Of a DNA stretch of 64,000 nucleotides, positions 1 to 8,746 are shown piece after piece. This DNA comes from Truepera sp. (lineage in GTDB: Bacteria > Deinococcota > Deinococci > Deinococcales > Trueperaceae), in contig JAVSMU010000001.1 of the NCBI GenBank assembly GCA_032027045.1, positions 934,646 through 998,645 of the forward strand, written 5' to 3'. Under the pieces are notes generated by a model. That model did no database searches. It was not told where the DNA came from and was given only the letters and a program-made list of their open reading frames with translations. Position 1 is the stretch's first letter. Every line of letters begins with the position of its first letter. The position numbers were made by a program, and so were the translations under genes.

Positions 1-286
1 CGGCGAGGTCGCCGGGCCAGATGACGTCGATCTGGAACACGTCCACGTCCGAGGACTTGGCTTCGAACATCTGCAGGTACAGGGCGAGGCGGTTGTCGGT
101 AAGGTCCGGCGTCTCGAGCACTTTGACGGTGACGTCGGGATGGGCCTTCATGTAGCGGTCCGCCGCGGCCTTGGTGAGCTCGAGCTCCTGCCCGACGGCC
201 CCCGCAGCCACTGTTATCACTGTCTGAGCGCTGGCTACTGCGCCCATGACCAACACGGCGAACAGGAGACTGAGAAGTTTCCTCAC
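1..286 (-). CDS. Extracellular solute-binding protein (family 1, sugar type), N-terminal part
   Basis: Only the first 95 codons are present; the gene runs off the left edge. Translation of the reverse strand from the GTG at 286 gives a typical Sec signal peptide (Met-Arg-Lys-Leu-Leu, a hydrophobic core, then Ala-Ser-Ala) followed by ITVAAGAVGQELELTK and a segment ending VDVFQIDVIWPGDLA. That pattern (TVAAG... early, then DVFQIDVIWPG) is the start of MalE/TMBP-like family 1 binding proteins of trehalose/maltose-type ABC importers, so this is probably the lipid- or wall-side receptor of a sugar importer whose permeases lie beyond the window. A GAGGTGAC ribosome site stands 4 nt before the GTG. 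The substrate cannot be judged from this fragment. Confidence 0.8.
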   Translation of the reverse strand, partial: MRKLLSLLFAVLVMGAVASAQTVITVAAGAVGQELELTKAAADRYMKAHPDVTVKVLETPDLTDNRLALYLQMFEAKSSDVDVFQIDVIWPGDLA

Positions 287-423
287 GAATGTCACCTCTC
301 TCTTCGGCGCTACCGCGAAGAAGCGGCGGCGCGCCGACCATACACGCGACTGCCACGGGGCGAGTGGGAGGGACGGGTCCCTACCTGAAGCTGATGTTCC
401 GTACCACCGCACGAAGTCGCGTT

Positions 424-460
424 GCCGGGCAGTATACCAGCGGTGCCGGAAGCGCCTTCC
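424..460 (-). promoter_or_regulatory. Candidate promoter and operator-like repeat for the solute-binding protein gene
   Basis: On the minus strand an extended -10 box, TGGTATACT, covers 439-431 (TATACT at 436-431). No good -35 is present. In its place lies an inverted repeat, GGAAG-CGC-CTTCC, at 448-460, where a regulator could bind. The 5' leader to the GTG at 286 would be about 137 nt. This fits a regulated sugar-uptake gene but is inferred from sequence only. Confidence 0.4.
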
Positions 461-517
461 TGCAGGCGTCACCACCAAGTTACACCCGCGTCACGCCCAC
501 ACTTAATGAGACGTGAG

Positions 518-531
518 GAGGCCGGCGCCTC
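518..531 (-). terminator. Weak hairpin after the DUF4388 gene
   Basis: GAGGC-CGGC-GCCTC forms a 5-bp stem with a four-base loop just beyond the stop of the minus-strand DUF4388 gene. No T-run follows, so if it acts in termination it is weak or Rho-assisted. Confidence 0.2.
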
Positions 532-560
532 ATGGGGCCGACAGTCGTGGGCCCTCGGCC

Positions 561-1622
561 TCAGGCGTGCTTGGGGTCGCCGACGAGCTTGGTGACCTCT
601 TGTTGGAGCTTGAGTTCGTGGAAAGGCTTGACGAGCCAGTCGGCCTTGGGCAGGGGCCTGAACAACGAGCCCCGCGGCTCCTTCTCAACCAGCACGAGTA
701 CGGGAAGATGCCCCTGCTGAGCGCTCTTGCGCAGCGCCCGCACGAAGTCCCAGGCCGAGCCGTCATCGTCCAGCACCAGCGCGCGAGGATGGTGCTCGTT
801 GATGCCCTCGAACACGCTGGCGAAGTCGGCAACACGGGCGGTGCGAAGGCCCGTCCGCTGGAGCGCCAGTTTGATGAGCCTGTCGAGTGCGCCGCTCGCG
901 GTGACGACGAGCACGACGGGCTCGTCGGCCGGGTACGGCGACCGCTCGACCACGCCCAGGGTCTCGAGTTCCCCCAGCACGGCCAGGGCCCTGCGTTCCG
1001 GCATGTCGAGCTCGGCCGCGATGGTCCGCGCCGAGCGCCGGCCGTCCACCTGACCGAGGACCTCCCAGGCGCCGTCCGGCAGGTCGACGAGGGTCGGGTC
1101 GCCCAGGCGCGCGTAGACGGCGTCCGGTGGCGCGCCATGCTCCTTGAACGCCTCGAGACCTTGGACGACGCGCATGAGGAGCATTGCGGCGTCGAAGCCA
1201 TGACCCAAAGGTACCTGAGAGGCGTTCGCCGTCACCTCGCCGAACTCGAACGCGCCATCGGACCATGACAGCAACTCGGTGATCACGTCGAACGCCTGTG
1301 CCTCCACGGCCCGCGCCAGGTCCGCTTCGGCGAGGATGCCCTTCTCCACGGCAACGCGCCCCAGGAGGGTCCCCGGGTTCTCGCGCTGCTGATCCATGAG
1401 GATCTCCTGTACTTCGCGGGCGGTGAGGAGGTCGAGGCGCACGAGCATCTCGCCGAGGTGGGCACCCGAAGTCATGTGCGCGTACGCCACGCGGCCCTGG
1501 TCGAAGTAGATGCGCGCGCGGGCGCCCCCGCGTTCGACCGTCAAGAGGCCCGTCTTCTGGCTCATGGCCACCAGCTGGAACACGTCACCCAGCGGAACGC
1601 TCTTCAGGCTGCCGCTGATCAT
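561..1622 (-). CDS. DUF4388 protein with degenerate receiver-like C-terminus
   Basis: 353 residues from the ATG at 1622 (a GTG 15 bases upstream is also possible). The N-terminus MISGSLKSVPLGDVFQLVAM and the following TGLLTVERGG...ARIYFDQGRVAYA are hallmarks of the DUF4388 (PatA-type) domain, which is common in two-component and gliding/pilus regulators. A middle region (about 60-230) is helical and resembles GspE N-terminal-like segments. Residues about 236-353 look like a receiver fold: LVLDDD near 285 and WLVKPF near 331 mimic the phospho-acceptor Asp and conserved Lys. There is no output domain. It lies 41 bp downstream of ruvB on the same strand and is probably co-transcribed. A signalling or scaffold role is inferred; the partner is unknown. 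Confidence 0.75.
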   Translation of the reverse strand: MISGSLKSVPLGDVFQLVAMSQKTGLLTVERGGARARIYFDQGRVAYAHMTSGAHLGEMLVRLDLLTAREVQEILMDQQRENPGTLLGRVAVEKGILAEADLARAVEAQAFDVITELLSWSDGAFEFGEVTANASQVPLGHGFDAAMLLMRVVQGLEAFKEHGAPPDAVYARLGDPTLVDLPDGAWEVLGQVDGRRSARTIAAELDMPERRALAVLGELETLGVVERSPYPADEPVVLVVTASGALDRLIKLALQRTGLRTARVADFASVFEGINEHHPRALVLDDDGSAWDFVRALRKSAQQGHLPVLVLVEKEPRGSLFRPLPKADWLVKPFHELKLQQEVTKLVGDPKHA

Positions 1623-1663
1623 CCGGCGTTCACCCACCTGTCCATCCGGCGCTCACCCCCGCG

Positions 1664-2677
1664 TCAAGCTTGCCGCTCGGGGGCGGCGCCTTCACCGAAC
1701 AGGGGCGCCTCGCCGAGGGTTCCGACCGGCACGGGAAGGCCGAGGTGGCGGTAGGTGGCCGGCGTGGCCATGCGACCGCGCTGGGTGCGCATGAGCAGGC
1801 CCCGCTGGATGAGGAACGGTTCGTACACTTCCTCCAGCGTGGCCCGGTCCTCCGAGACGGCGGTAGCGAGCGTGTCGAGCCCGACCGGGCCGCCGGCGAA
1901 GCGTTCCACCAGTGCGCCGAGGATGGCGCGGTCGCGGCGGTCCAGGCCCGCGTCGTCGATGTCGAGGGCGTCCAGCGCATGCTTGGCGCGGGCCAGGTCG
2001 ATGGCCTCGTCGCCGGCCACCTGCGCGTAGTCGCGTACGCGGCGCAGCAGGCGCTTGGCGATGCGCATGGTGCCCCGCGAGCGCTGGCCGATCTCGAGCG
2101 CCGCGTCGTCGCTCAGCTTGTATCCGAGCCGCTGGGCGTCGTGCCTGACGGACGTGGCGAGTTCCGCATCGGAATAGTAGTCGAGGTGCTCGAGGATCCC
2201 GAAGCGGCTGCGGAGCGGCCCCGTGATGAGGCCCGGCCTCGTGGTGGCGCCGATCAGGGTGAACCGTGGGAGCTCCAGCCGGATGGAGCGGGCGGCGGGC
2301 CCCTGGCCCAGCACGATGTCGATCTTGAACTCCTCCATGGCAGGATAGAGGTGCTCCTCGGCCACTCGGCCCAGGCGGTGGATCTCGTCGATGAAGAGGA
2401 CGTCACCGGGTTCGAGCGAGTTGGTGAGGATGGCAGCCAGGTCCCCGGGCTTCTCGATGGCCGGACCCGAGGTCACGCGGATGCCCACGCCCAGCTCGGC
2501 GGCGATGATGTGCGCCAGCGTGGTCTTCCCGAGGCCGGGCGGTCCGTAGAGCAGGACGTGGTCGAGCGCCTCGCGGCGGTCGCGGGCGGCCTCGAGGTAG
2601 ACCTCGAGCTTCCGCTTGAGCCGCGTCTGGCCGACGTAATCCGCCAGCGAGGCGGGCCTCAGGTGCACTTCCTCCAC
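1664..2677 (-). CDS. ruvB: Holliday junction branch-migration ATPase RuvB
   Basis: 337 residues. RuvB is the hexameric AAA+ motor that, with RuvA, drives branch migration of Holliday junctions in recombinational repair. Walker [10 protein letters not shown] lies near 45-53, Walker B DEIH at 97-100, sensor 1 LIGATTRPG near 141-149, and the arginine-finger region GPLRSRFG near 153-160. The C-terminal winged helix (ending near [10 protein letters not shown]) is complete. I chose the GTG at 2677 because it gives the family N-terminus [17 protein letters not shown] and sits 7 nt after an extended -10 box, as expected for a leaderless mRNA; GTG codons at 2683 and 2731 are alternatives. No ruvA or ruvC is next to it. 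Confidence 0.95.
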   Translation of the reverse strand: MEEVHLRPASLADYVGQTRLKRKLEVYLEAARDRREALDHVLLYGPPGLGKTTLAHIIAAELGVGIRVTSGPAIEKPGDLAAILTNSLEPGDVLFIDEIHRLGRVAEEHLYPAMEEFKIDIVLGQGPAARSIRLELPRFTLIGATTRPGLITGPLRSRFGILEHLDYYSDAELATSVRHDAQRLGYKLSDDAALEIGQRSRGTMRIAKRLLRRVRDYAQVAGDEAIDLARAKHALDALDIDDAGLDRRDRAILGALVERFAGGPVGLDTLATAVSEDRATLEEVYEPFLIQRGLLMRTQRGRMATPATYRHLGLPVPVGTLGEAPLFGEGAAPERQA

Positions 2678-2684
2678 GGGCACG

Positions 2685-2693
2685 AGCGTACCA
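2685..2693 (-). promoter_or_regulatory. Extended -10 box of leaderless ruvB
   Basis: On the minus strand TGGTACGCT (TACGCT at 2690-2685) ends 7 nt before the GTG at 2677. A start point at or next to the start codon follows, with no room for a ribosome-binding site. Confidence 0.55.
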
Positions 2694-2825
2694 CGCGCCC
2701 CGGTTGGCCCAAGAACCGTGCGGGAGCACACTGCGGTAGTGTATGGGCCGTCCAGGGGCCCGCACCGCGGAAGGGTCCCGCACCGACCGGCCGCGGCGCA
2801 CCGAGCGCGGCCGGGACTCGAGGCC

Positions 2826-2855
2826 GGCGCCTACTAGGGCGCCTCCTCAGGAGGC
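2826..2855 (+). promoter_or_regulatory. Two mutually exclusive hairpins over the phosphoribosyltransferase ribosome site
   Basis: Hairpin A is GGCGCC-tactag-GGCGCC (2826-2843). Hairpin B is GCCTCC-TCA-GGAGGC (2841-2855), which contains the whole AGGAGG ribosome-binding site (2849-2854). The two share bases 2841-2843, so forming A disrupts the base of B. This layout could control translation of the following gene. Confidence 0.45.
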
Positions 2856-2861
2856 ATGATT

Positions 2862-3410
2862 ATGCAAAGCCACCGGGTTCGCGTGGGAGACCAGGAGCGC
2901 GAGCTGAAGGTCGTCAACGTCGGAGCCGTGTCCGTCGCGCTGCTCAACCTCTTGGGCGACACCGCGCTCACCGAGGCAGCCGCTGACGAGTTGGTGAGGC
3001 GTCTGCCGCACGGCGTCCAGACGCTGGTCACGCCCGAGGTGAAGGCCGTGCCGCTGGCGCACGCCATGAGCGTCCGGAGTGGCCTGCCGTACGTGGTGGC
3101 CCGCAAGACCGAGAAACCCTACATGGTCGATTCGATCACGAGGTCCGTCATGTCAATCACGACAGGCAAGCCCCAGCTCCTCGTGATAGACGGGGCCGAC
3201 CTGCATAAGTTGCGCGGCAAGCGCGTTGCCATAGTGGACGACGTCGTCTCCACGGGCGGGACCCTCAACGGTCTGATCGGCATCTTGGAAGAGGTCGGCG
3301 CGGAGGTCGTGGCCACCATGGTCGTCTTCACGGAGGGATCCGAGCGCGAGGACGTGATAGCGCTTGGGCACCTGCCGCTCTACCCGGCGGAGCAGGGCGC
3401 GCATGACTGA
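2862..3410 (+). CDS. Phosphoribosyltransferase (adenine PRTase-like)
   Basis: 182 residues. The PRPP-binding motif [13 protein letters not shown] is at about 122-134 and the upstream [14 protein letters not shown] segment matches type I phosphoribosyltransferases of the Apt/Xpt group, which join a purine base to PRPP in salvage. The base cannot be told from sequence; adenine is the best guess. The ATG at 2862 was chosen over 2856 because the AGGAGG at 2849-2854 is 7 nt from the former and only 1 nt from the latter. That ribosome site lies inside a hairpin. The gene is divergent from ruvB and precedes dnaG. Confidence 0.75.
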   Translation: MQSHRVRVGDQERELKVVNVGAVSVALLNLLGDTALTEAAADELVRRLPHGVQTLVTPEVKAVPLAHAMSVRSGLPYVVARKTEKPYMVDSITRSVMSITTGKPQLLVIDGADLHKLRGKRVAIVDDVVSTGGTLNGLIGILEEVGAEVVATMVVFTEGSEREDVIALGHLPLYPAEQGAHD

Positions 3411-3465
3411 CCCGGACCAGCGCCGGGCGTAACCTGGTGGCCAAGGTGAGTCAGGAGTTCGGGTG

Positions 3466-5304
3466 ATGGCCGGTGACGCCAAGGAACTGATCAAGGACCG
3501 CCTGAACCTGGCCGACGTCGTCGGAGAGGTGGTGGCGCTCAAGCCCGCGGGGAGGGGTCAGCTCAAGGGGCTGTGCCCGTTCCATGCCGAGAAGACGCCG
3601 AGCTTCCACGTCCACGTGGACCGCGGGTTCTACTACTGCTTCGGCTGCCACGCCAAGGGCGACGTCTTCGACTTCGTGATGAACACCCAGGCGCTGAGCT
3701 TTCCCGATGCGCTGCGCTTGTTGGGCGCCAGGGCCGGGGTCGAGGTGGAGCCGGCCGGCCGCAAGGAACCGCACCGCCGCGACCTCTACGACGTCAACCA
3801 GCTCGCCCTCGAGTACTTCCGCACGCACCTGGAGGGAGCGCCACTCGATTACCTCCGCGGACGCGGCATCGCCACGGAGACGGTGGACGCCTTCGAGGTC
3901 GGGTTCGCTCCGGCCGGCTGGGACGGCCTGCTACGACATGCGCTCGGCAAGGGCGTGCGCGAGGCCGACCTGGTGACGCTGGGCCTCGTGATCGAGAACG
4001 AACGCGGCAGGCGCTACGACCGCTTCAGGGAGCGCATCGTGTTCCCGATCCGCGACGGCCTCTCTCGGCTGGTCGGCTTCGCGGGGCGCGTGCTCGACGA
4101 CTCGATGCCTAAGTACCTGAACAGCCCCGAGTCGGAGCTCTTCAACAAGGGCGGGCTCCTCTACGGCCTCGACAAGGCGCGCTCGGAGATCAGGCGCTCG
4201 GGCGAGGTGCTGGTGGTCGAGGGTTACATGGACGTCATGGCCCTGCACCAGGCGGGCATGAAGAACGCCGTGGCAGCGCTCGGGGCGACCCTCACCGCCG
4301 AGCAGGGCGACGCCCTGGCGCGGCTCGACGTCCACTCCGTCAAGCTGGCGTTCGACGCCGACGAGGCCGGGCAGCGAGCCGTGTTGGCGGGGCTCGACCA
4401 GGCGGTGGGGCGCAGGTTCGTCGTGAGCGCGGTAACGATACCGTTCGGCAAGGACCCGGCCGAGGCGGTGCTTGGCGGGCACCTGAGCGAGTTCCAGGCC
4501 GCCCTGTCGCAGGGCGTGAACGAGGTCGAGTTCCGCTTCCGCCGCGTACTCGAACGCTACGACCCCGCCAGCGTCGAGGGCCAACGTTCGGTGCTGGAGG
4601 AGTTGCAGGGCGTGTTGCGGCCGCGGGGGGTGTTCGATCCGGTGGCGACCGAGATGCGCAGGCTCGTGATCGAACACCTGAAGATCGACGGTGCGCGCTT
4701 GGATGACTGGTTGGCCGGCAAAGCCCGTCGCGCTCCGTCGACGACCGAGATGAAGGGTCTGAGGCGCCAGCGCCTCGAACTAGGCCAGGCGCGAAGGCTG
4801 GAGCTCGAAGCGGTGGCCCTGCTACTGATGGAGCCGCGCCGGCTGAGGGAGAGGCTGGAGCGGGTGATGGGCGGGGTCCCCGCTCACGGCGCCGGTTCGG
4901 CGCTCGTCGACTTCGCGCGCTACTGCTCGGAGTTCGACTACGACGCTGGGGCGGTCCTCGCGAACTATCAACGGCTCGACGAGGGGGCGGTCGTGCTCGA
5001 ACGACTGCTGCGGGCCGATGGCGAGGAAGACGGCCGCATCGACATCGAGGTGCAGCTCGTCAAGACCATGTCGCGATTACGAGAGGTGCTCCTCGAGGAG
5101 CAGAAGGAGGCCGGGAGGGCGCGCTTGCTGGCGCGCAGGGCCGAGCTGGCGGCCGGGCTGACGGACGCCGATGCGGGAGAGGCGGGCCTGGCCGAGCTTT
5201 ATGATGAACTGCAGGAGATTCAGGGGGTTCTCGCGGCGCGCGACGCGGAACGCCGCTTGAGGGTGCCGGAGGCGTACACGAAGCAACGTAAGAAGAGGGG
5301 TTGA
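3466..5304 (+). CDS. dnaG: DNA primase DnaG
   Basis: 612 residues, normal for bacterial primase, which makes RNA primers at the replication fork. The N-terminal CHC2 zinc ribbon is intact (Cys37, His40, Cys58, Cys61 in CPFHAEKTPSFHVH...YYCFGCHAKGD). The catalytic core and Toprim fold follow: EVLVVEGYMDVMALHQAG near 246-263 and LAFDADEAGQRA near 294-305 carry the acidic metal ligands. The C-terminal third is helical, as in the helicase-binding domain, but weakly conserved. An AGGAG at 3453-3457 lies 8 nt before the ATG at 3466; a GTG one codon earlier is possible. A neighbouring sigma factor gene, common elsewhere, is absent. Confidence 0.95.
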   Translation: MAGDAKELIKDRLNLADVVGEVVALKPAGRGQLKGLCPFHAEKTPSFHVHVDRGFYYCFGCHAKGDVFDFVMNTQALSFPDALRLLGARAGVEVEPAGRKEPHRRDLYDVNQLALEYFRTHLEGAPLDYLRGRGIATETVDAFEVGFAPAGWDGLLRHALGKGVREADLVTLGLVIENERGRRYDRFRERIVFPIRDGLSRLVGFAGRVLDDSMPKYLNSPESELFNKGGLLYGLDKARSEIRRSGEVLVVEGYMDVMALHQAGMKNAVAALGATLTAEQGDALARLDVHSVKLAFDADEAGQRAVLAGLDQAVGRRFVVSAVTIPFGKDPAEAVLGGHLSEFQAALSQGVNEVEFRFRRVLERYDPASVEGQRSVLEELQGVLRPRGVFDPVATEMRRLVIEHLKIDGARLDDWLAGKARRAPSTTEMKGLRRQRLELGQARRLELEAVALLLMEPRRLRERLERVMGGVPAHGAGSALVDFARYCSEFDYDAGAVLANYQRLDEGAVVLERLLRADGEEDGRIDIEVQLVKTMSRLREVLLEEQKEAGRARLLARRAELAAGLTDADAGEAGLAELYDELQEIQGVLAARDAERRLRVPEAYTKQRKKRG

Positions 5305-5367
5305 CCGGCCCCGAGAGCGTCCGGCCTCTGGCGGGCACATCGTCGCGGTCGGGACGAATGTCCTTGA

Positions 5368-5396
5368 TTGACACCCCCATGATGCCTTGGTATGTT
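5368..5396 (+). promoter_or_regulatory. Promoter of the V-ATPase operon
   Basis: A perfect -35 TTGACA (5368-5373), a 17-bp spacer and a -10 TATGTT (5391-5396) predict a start near 5403. The roughly 130-nt leader has a GCGTGG-TTCA-CCACGC hairpin at 5417-5432. This is the best housekeeping-type promoter in the window. Confidence 0.75.
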
Positions 5397-5530
5397 TGGG
5401 CAGAAACGCGTCAGGGGCGTGGTTCACCACGCGGCGGCGCCTTCTGTGTAGGTACTCGCAACGAACGTTTCCCACGACATCAGGCCCGATACTTGGTGCC
5501 GGTGCTGCAGTGTGACGGAAGGAGGGCCGC

Positions 5531-5851
5531 TTGGAAGCTCGAGGAGAACGACTGCTCCAAGACCTCGTGACCCAGGAGAAGAACCTGGTACGTAAGGTGG
5601 AGGAGGCCAAGGCCAAGGCCAAGGCGATCGTCGAACAGGCGGCGGCGGACGCTGCCAAACTCGTCGCCGAGGGCAAGGCGCGGGCGGAGGGCGCGGCCAA
5701 GAGCGACCTCGAGGCCGCGACCAAGCAGGCCGAGGCCGCACGCAACGAGATCTTGCATAACGCACGCGACGCCGCCGGGTTGCTCAACGACAAGGCCAAC
5801 AACAACGCGGGCCGCGCCGCTACCATGGTGCTGGAGAAGGTCTTGCCATGA
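5531..5851 (+). CDS. V-type ATP synthase subunit G (peripheral stalk)
   Basis: 106 residues, first gene of the V/A-type ATP synthase operon. The sequence is almost wholly charged heptad coiled coil rich in Ala, Lys and Glu (VEEAKAKAKAIVEQAAADAA), as expected for the EG stalk that ties the catalytic head to subunit I. It starts at a TTG; the AAGGAGG at 5519-5525 sits 5 nt upstream and no better start is available. Its TGA overlaps the ATG of the subunit I gene (ATGA). The operon order G-I-L-E-C-F-A-B-D matches Thermus, where the enzyme works mainly as an ATP synthase. Confidence 0.88.
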   Translation: MEARGERLLQDLVTQEKNLVRKVEEAKAKAKAIVEQAAADAAKLVAEGKARAEGAAKSDLEAATKQAEAARNEILHNARDAAGLLNDKANNNAGRAATMVLEKVLP

Positions 5852-7836
5852 TCGCCACGATGGACCAGGTGTTGGTGGTCGGTAGGCGCAGCCGCGCCAA
5901 GGAAGTCCTGATCAGCCTTCAGAACCTGGGTGTGGTGCAGGTCGAGACGCTCAACCCCGACTCCACGCAAGATTCCATCCGCCGACTGAGACTGGAAGGC
6001 GCGGACCTGGAGGCCAAGGAGAGCTGGGACCGACTGGTGGCGCGTTCTGCGTACCTCATCGGCCAGCTCCAAGTAGACCCCGAATCGCAAGCGCGCGTGG
6101 AGGTCGGCTCGGATCCAGCGGCCATCGAACGCGACCTTTCGGAAGTCGCCGAGCAGGTGGACCGGCTGGTGGCGGAGCGCGGCGAGTTGAGCGACGAGCT
6201 CGAGCTCATCCACAGCTACCTACCCCTACTTCGTGACCTCGCACCCCTGCTGGGCCCCCTCGACGACGCCAGGTACCTTGCCGGCGTCGGCTTCTTCATC
6301 GAGGAGGGCGGGCTGGAGACGCTGGAGCCGGTCGTGACGGAGGCCCTGGGCGGGGCCGTCATGTTCGCGAGCCGCCCCTACCGCAACGGCCGCCTGGTCG
6401 CCACGGTGACCCTGCGCCGCTTACTGGCCGACTTGCGCAGCGCGCTCGCCAAGCAGGGCGTTTCGGAGATCGTGCTGCCCGACAAGTACGCCGGTCTCGG
6501 CGTTGCCAAGGCCGCCCACATGATGGAGGAGCGTGCGCGCGTACTGCCGCAACGGCTCGAGAACATCGGCGCCGACCTCCGCAAGATCGGGGCGCAGCAC
6601 GGTGCGCGCCTCGCTTCACTCGACCGCGCCGCACGCAACCATCAGGAGCGCTACGCGCGCTACCAGGACCTGGCGGAGGGCCGCTACGGCTTCGCGCTGC
6701 TAGGTTGGGTGCCCAGCGCCGACCGACCCAACGTGGTGGCGTCGCTTAGTAAGCAGTTCGGTGGCGACATCATCGTCGAGACCCGCGAGGCGGACGTCCA
6801 CCACGACGAGAAGGTGCCCGTCAAGTTCGAGAACGCGGCCTGGGTACGACCGTTCACGGGCCTGCTGGCGCTCTTCGCGCCGCCCAAGTACGGCAGCTTC
6901 GACCCGTCGTGGACCCTCGCCGTGTTCTTCCCGCTCTACTTCGGCCTGGTCGTCGGCGACATGGGCTTCGCCATCTTGTTCGCCGTCATCGCCTGGCTGC
7001 TGCGCAAACGTGGCGAGGCGGGCAAGAAGCTCGACATGGGTCCGTTGAACATCGTCGTTCCGGCGCAGGCCCTCAAGCCCATCAGCACCGTCATCTTCTG
7101 GTGCGCCGCTTGGGCGTTCGCCTGGGGCTTCGTGTACGGCGAGTTCCTCGGGAACTTCCTCGAGCGCTTCCCGGCGGGCCGGCCGATCTTCTACACGACG
7201 GCGCATCACGAGGTGGGTTACGGCCTCATCAACGTCCCGCTGCTGCGCATCGAGGTCTTCACGCCCCTCTTGCTCCTCACAATCGCCTTCGGCGTGCTGC
7301 AGGTCGTGGGCGGCTGGTTGATCCGCATCGTCTTCGGCTTCAGGCACCAAGACATGAAACACGTCTTCGAGGGCGTCGGGATGGCCTCGGGCCTGATCGG
7401 CATCGTGATCTTCGCCTGGGCGTTCCTCAACGACTCGGTGGGCCCCCTGGTCTTGGGCATCGTCGGGGTACTGCTGCTCGTGTTCCTGATAAACGCCGTG
7501 TTGGCCAAGATGCCCCTGATGCTCGTCGAGCTCATCTCCAACTCCGGCAACATCCTCAGTTTCCTGCGACTCTTCGCGGTGGGTCTGTCCGCCGCTCTGG
7601 TGGCCAACCTGGTCACCGACCTGGGCTTCGCGATAGGCGGCACGCTGCCCATCCTCGGCCCCATCCTGGGTATCGCCCTCGGGTTGACGATCCACCTGTT
7701 GGCGCTGGCCCTCACGATCATCGGACATGCACTGCAGCCTCTGCGTTTGCAGTATGTCGAGTTCTTCACCAAGTTCGGCTACTACGACGAGAGCGGCCGA
7801 CCGTATAGACCGTTCAAGCTACTAGGAGGAAAGTGA
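5848..7836 (+). CDS. atpI: V-type ATP synthase subunit I (membrane stator)
   Basis: 662 residues. The N-terminal half (about 1-340) is soluble with helical arms that hold the peripheral stalks; the C-terminal half has seven to eight membrane spans forming the proton half-channels next to the L ring. Arg574, in the motif SGNILSFLRLFAVGLS, is the likely essential channel arginine. The ATG at 5848 overlaps the stop of subunit G; a second ATG four codons on (MDQVLVVGRR) is also plausible. The stop overlaps the ATG of the proteolipid gene by one base. Confidence 0.95.
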   Translation: MIATMDQVLVVGRRSRAKEVLISLQNLGVVQVETLNPDSTQDSIRRLRLEGADLEAKESWDRLVARSAYLIGQLQVDPESQARVEVGSDPAAIERDLSEVAEQVDRLVAERGELSDELELIHSYLPLLRDLAPLLGPLDDARYLAGVGFFIEEGGLETLEPVVTEALGGAVMFASRPYRNGRLVATVTLRRLLADLRSALAKQGVSEIVLPDKYAGLGVAKAAHMMEERARVLPQRLENIGADLRKIGAQHGARLASLDRAARNHQERYARYQDLAEGRYGFALLGWVPSADRPNVVASLSKQFGGDIIVETREADVHHDEKVPVKFENAAWVRPFTGLLALFAPPKYGSFDPSWTLAVFFPLYFGLVVGDMGFAILFAVIAWLLRKRGEAGKKLDMGPLNIVVPAQALKPISTVIFWCAAWAFAWGFVYGEFLGNFLERFPAGRPIFYTTAHHEVGYGLINVPLLRIEVFTPLLLLTIAFGVLQVVGGWLIRIVFGFRHQDMKHVFEGVGMASGLIGIVIFAWAFLNDSVGPLVLGIVGVLLLVFLINAVLAKMPLMLVELISNSGNILSFLRLFAVGLSAALVANLVTDLGFAIGGTLPILGPILGIALGLTIHLLALALTIIGHALQPLRLQYVEFFTKFGYYDESGRPYRPFKLLGGK

Positions 7837-8147
7837 TGATCAAGGCAGTTCGCGTTCTCTCGGCAATCTCCCTCTTCGCCCTCTTCGGTGCAGTCGCCTT
7901 CGCCCAGTCGGTCAGCGGCCCCGGGCTCGGGGCGGGCCTCATCGCCCTCGGCGCCGGCCTCGCCATCGGCCTTGCCGCGATCGCCGTGGGCATCGCCCAG
8001 GCCGCCATCGGCAGCGCCGGCGCGGGTCTGCTCGCCGAGCGCCCCGAGGCCTTCGGACAGATCCTGATCTACCTCGTGATCCCCGAAACGCTCATCATCT
8101 TCGGCTTCGTCATCGCGTTCTTCCTGAACAACCAGATCGGCGGGTAA
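7836..8147 (+). CDS. V-type ATP synthase proteolipid subunit L/K
   Basis: 103 residues with an N-terminal hydrophobic signal-like segment ending AVAFA near residue 23, then two membrane helices of the rotor-ring subunit. The first is very Gly/Ala rich (GLGAGLIALGAGLAIGLAAI) and the second carries the ion-binding Glu84 in LVIPETLIIFGFVIAFFL. Sequence around the site suits proton rather than sodium transport, though that is not certain. The two-helix form matches Thermus, not the four-helix eukaryotic or Enterococcus form. AGGAGG precedes the ATG, which overlaps the subunit I stop codon. Confidence 0.93.
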   Translation: MIKAVRVLSAISLFALFGAVAFAQSVSGPGLGAGLIALGAGLAIGLAAIAVGIAQAAIGSAGAGLLAERPEAFGQILIYLVIPETLIIFGFVIAFFLNNQIGG

Positions 8148-8149
8148 GC

Positions 8150-8740
8150 GTGGCTGAGCTTTCGGCTCTCCTCGAGCAAGAGGCGAGCTCGGAAATCGAG
8201 ACGATCATCTCCGAGGCGCAAAGTCGCGCCTCGGAGATGATCGCGAACGCGAAGACGGAGGTCGAGACCTTGACGGCCAGCCACGCGCGCGCCGCGAAGG
8301 CGCAGGGCGAAGCGGCCCTGGTGCGCGCGAAGTCGGCCGCGCAGCTGGAAGCGTCCGCGTTGCGCCTCAGGGCCCAGCACGACGGGGTCGAGAGCGTCTT
8401 CGCGGCGGCGCGCGACAAGCTCGACAAGCTGCTCAGCGATCCGGAAGAGTACGCTCCCGTGTTCTCGAAGCTCCTGAGCGAAGCGGTCGCGGCAGCGGGC
8501 ACGCAATCACTGCAGGCCGTCATCGTCGGTCCACAGGACCGGGAACTCGCCGAGAAGGCCGTTGCGGCCGCCGGCCTCACCGTCCCGGTCGAAACGGCCG
8601 CTGACGTCAAGGGCGGCATGCGCCTGCGCACCGCCAACCGCAGCGTCATCGCGAACACCCTCTACGGTCGGCTCGAGGCGTTGCGCGGTGAGCTTGCCTC
8701 GGAGGTCTCGACGGCGCTCTTCGGCGCCAAGGCAGGTTGA
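8150..8740 (+). CDS. atpE: V-type ATP synthase subunit E (peripheral stalk)
   Basis: 196 residues. Residues about 1-100 form a long charged coiled coil (EASSEIETIISEAQSRASEMI) that pairs with subunit G, and the C-terminal part (LQAVIVGPQDRELAEKAV, then MRLRTANRSVIANTLYGRLE) is the globular head that binds the top of the A3B3 ring. The GTG start lies 2 nt after the proteolipid stop, so translation is likely coupled. Confidence 0.9.
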   Translation: MAELSALLEQEASSEIETIISEAQSRASEMIANAKTEVETLTASHARAAKAQGEAALVRAKSAAQLEASALRLRAQHDGVESVFAAARDKLDKLLSDPEEYAPVFSKLLSEAVAAAGTQSLQAVIVGPQDRELAEKAVAAAGLTVPVETAADVKGGMRLRTANRSVIANTLYGRLEALRGELASEVSTALFGAKAG

Positions 8741-8746
8741 GGGCGC

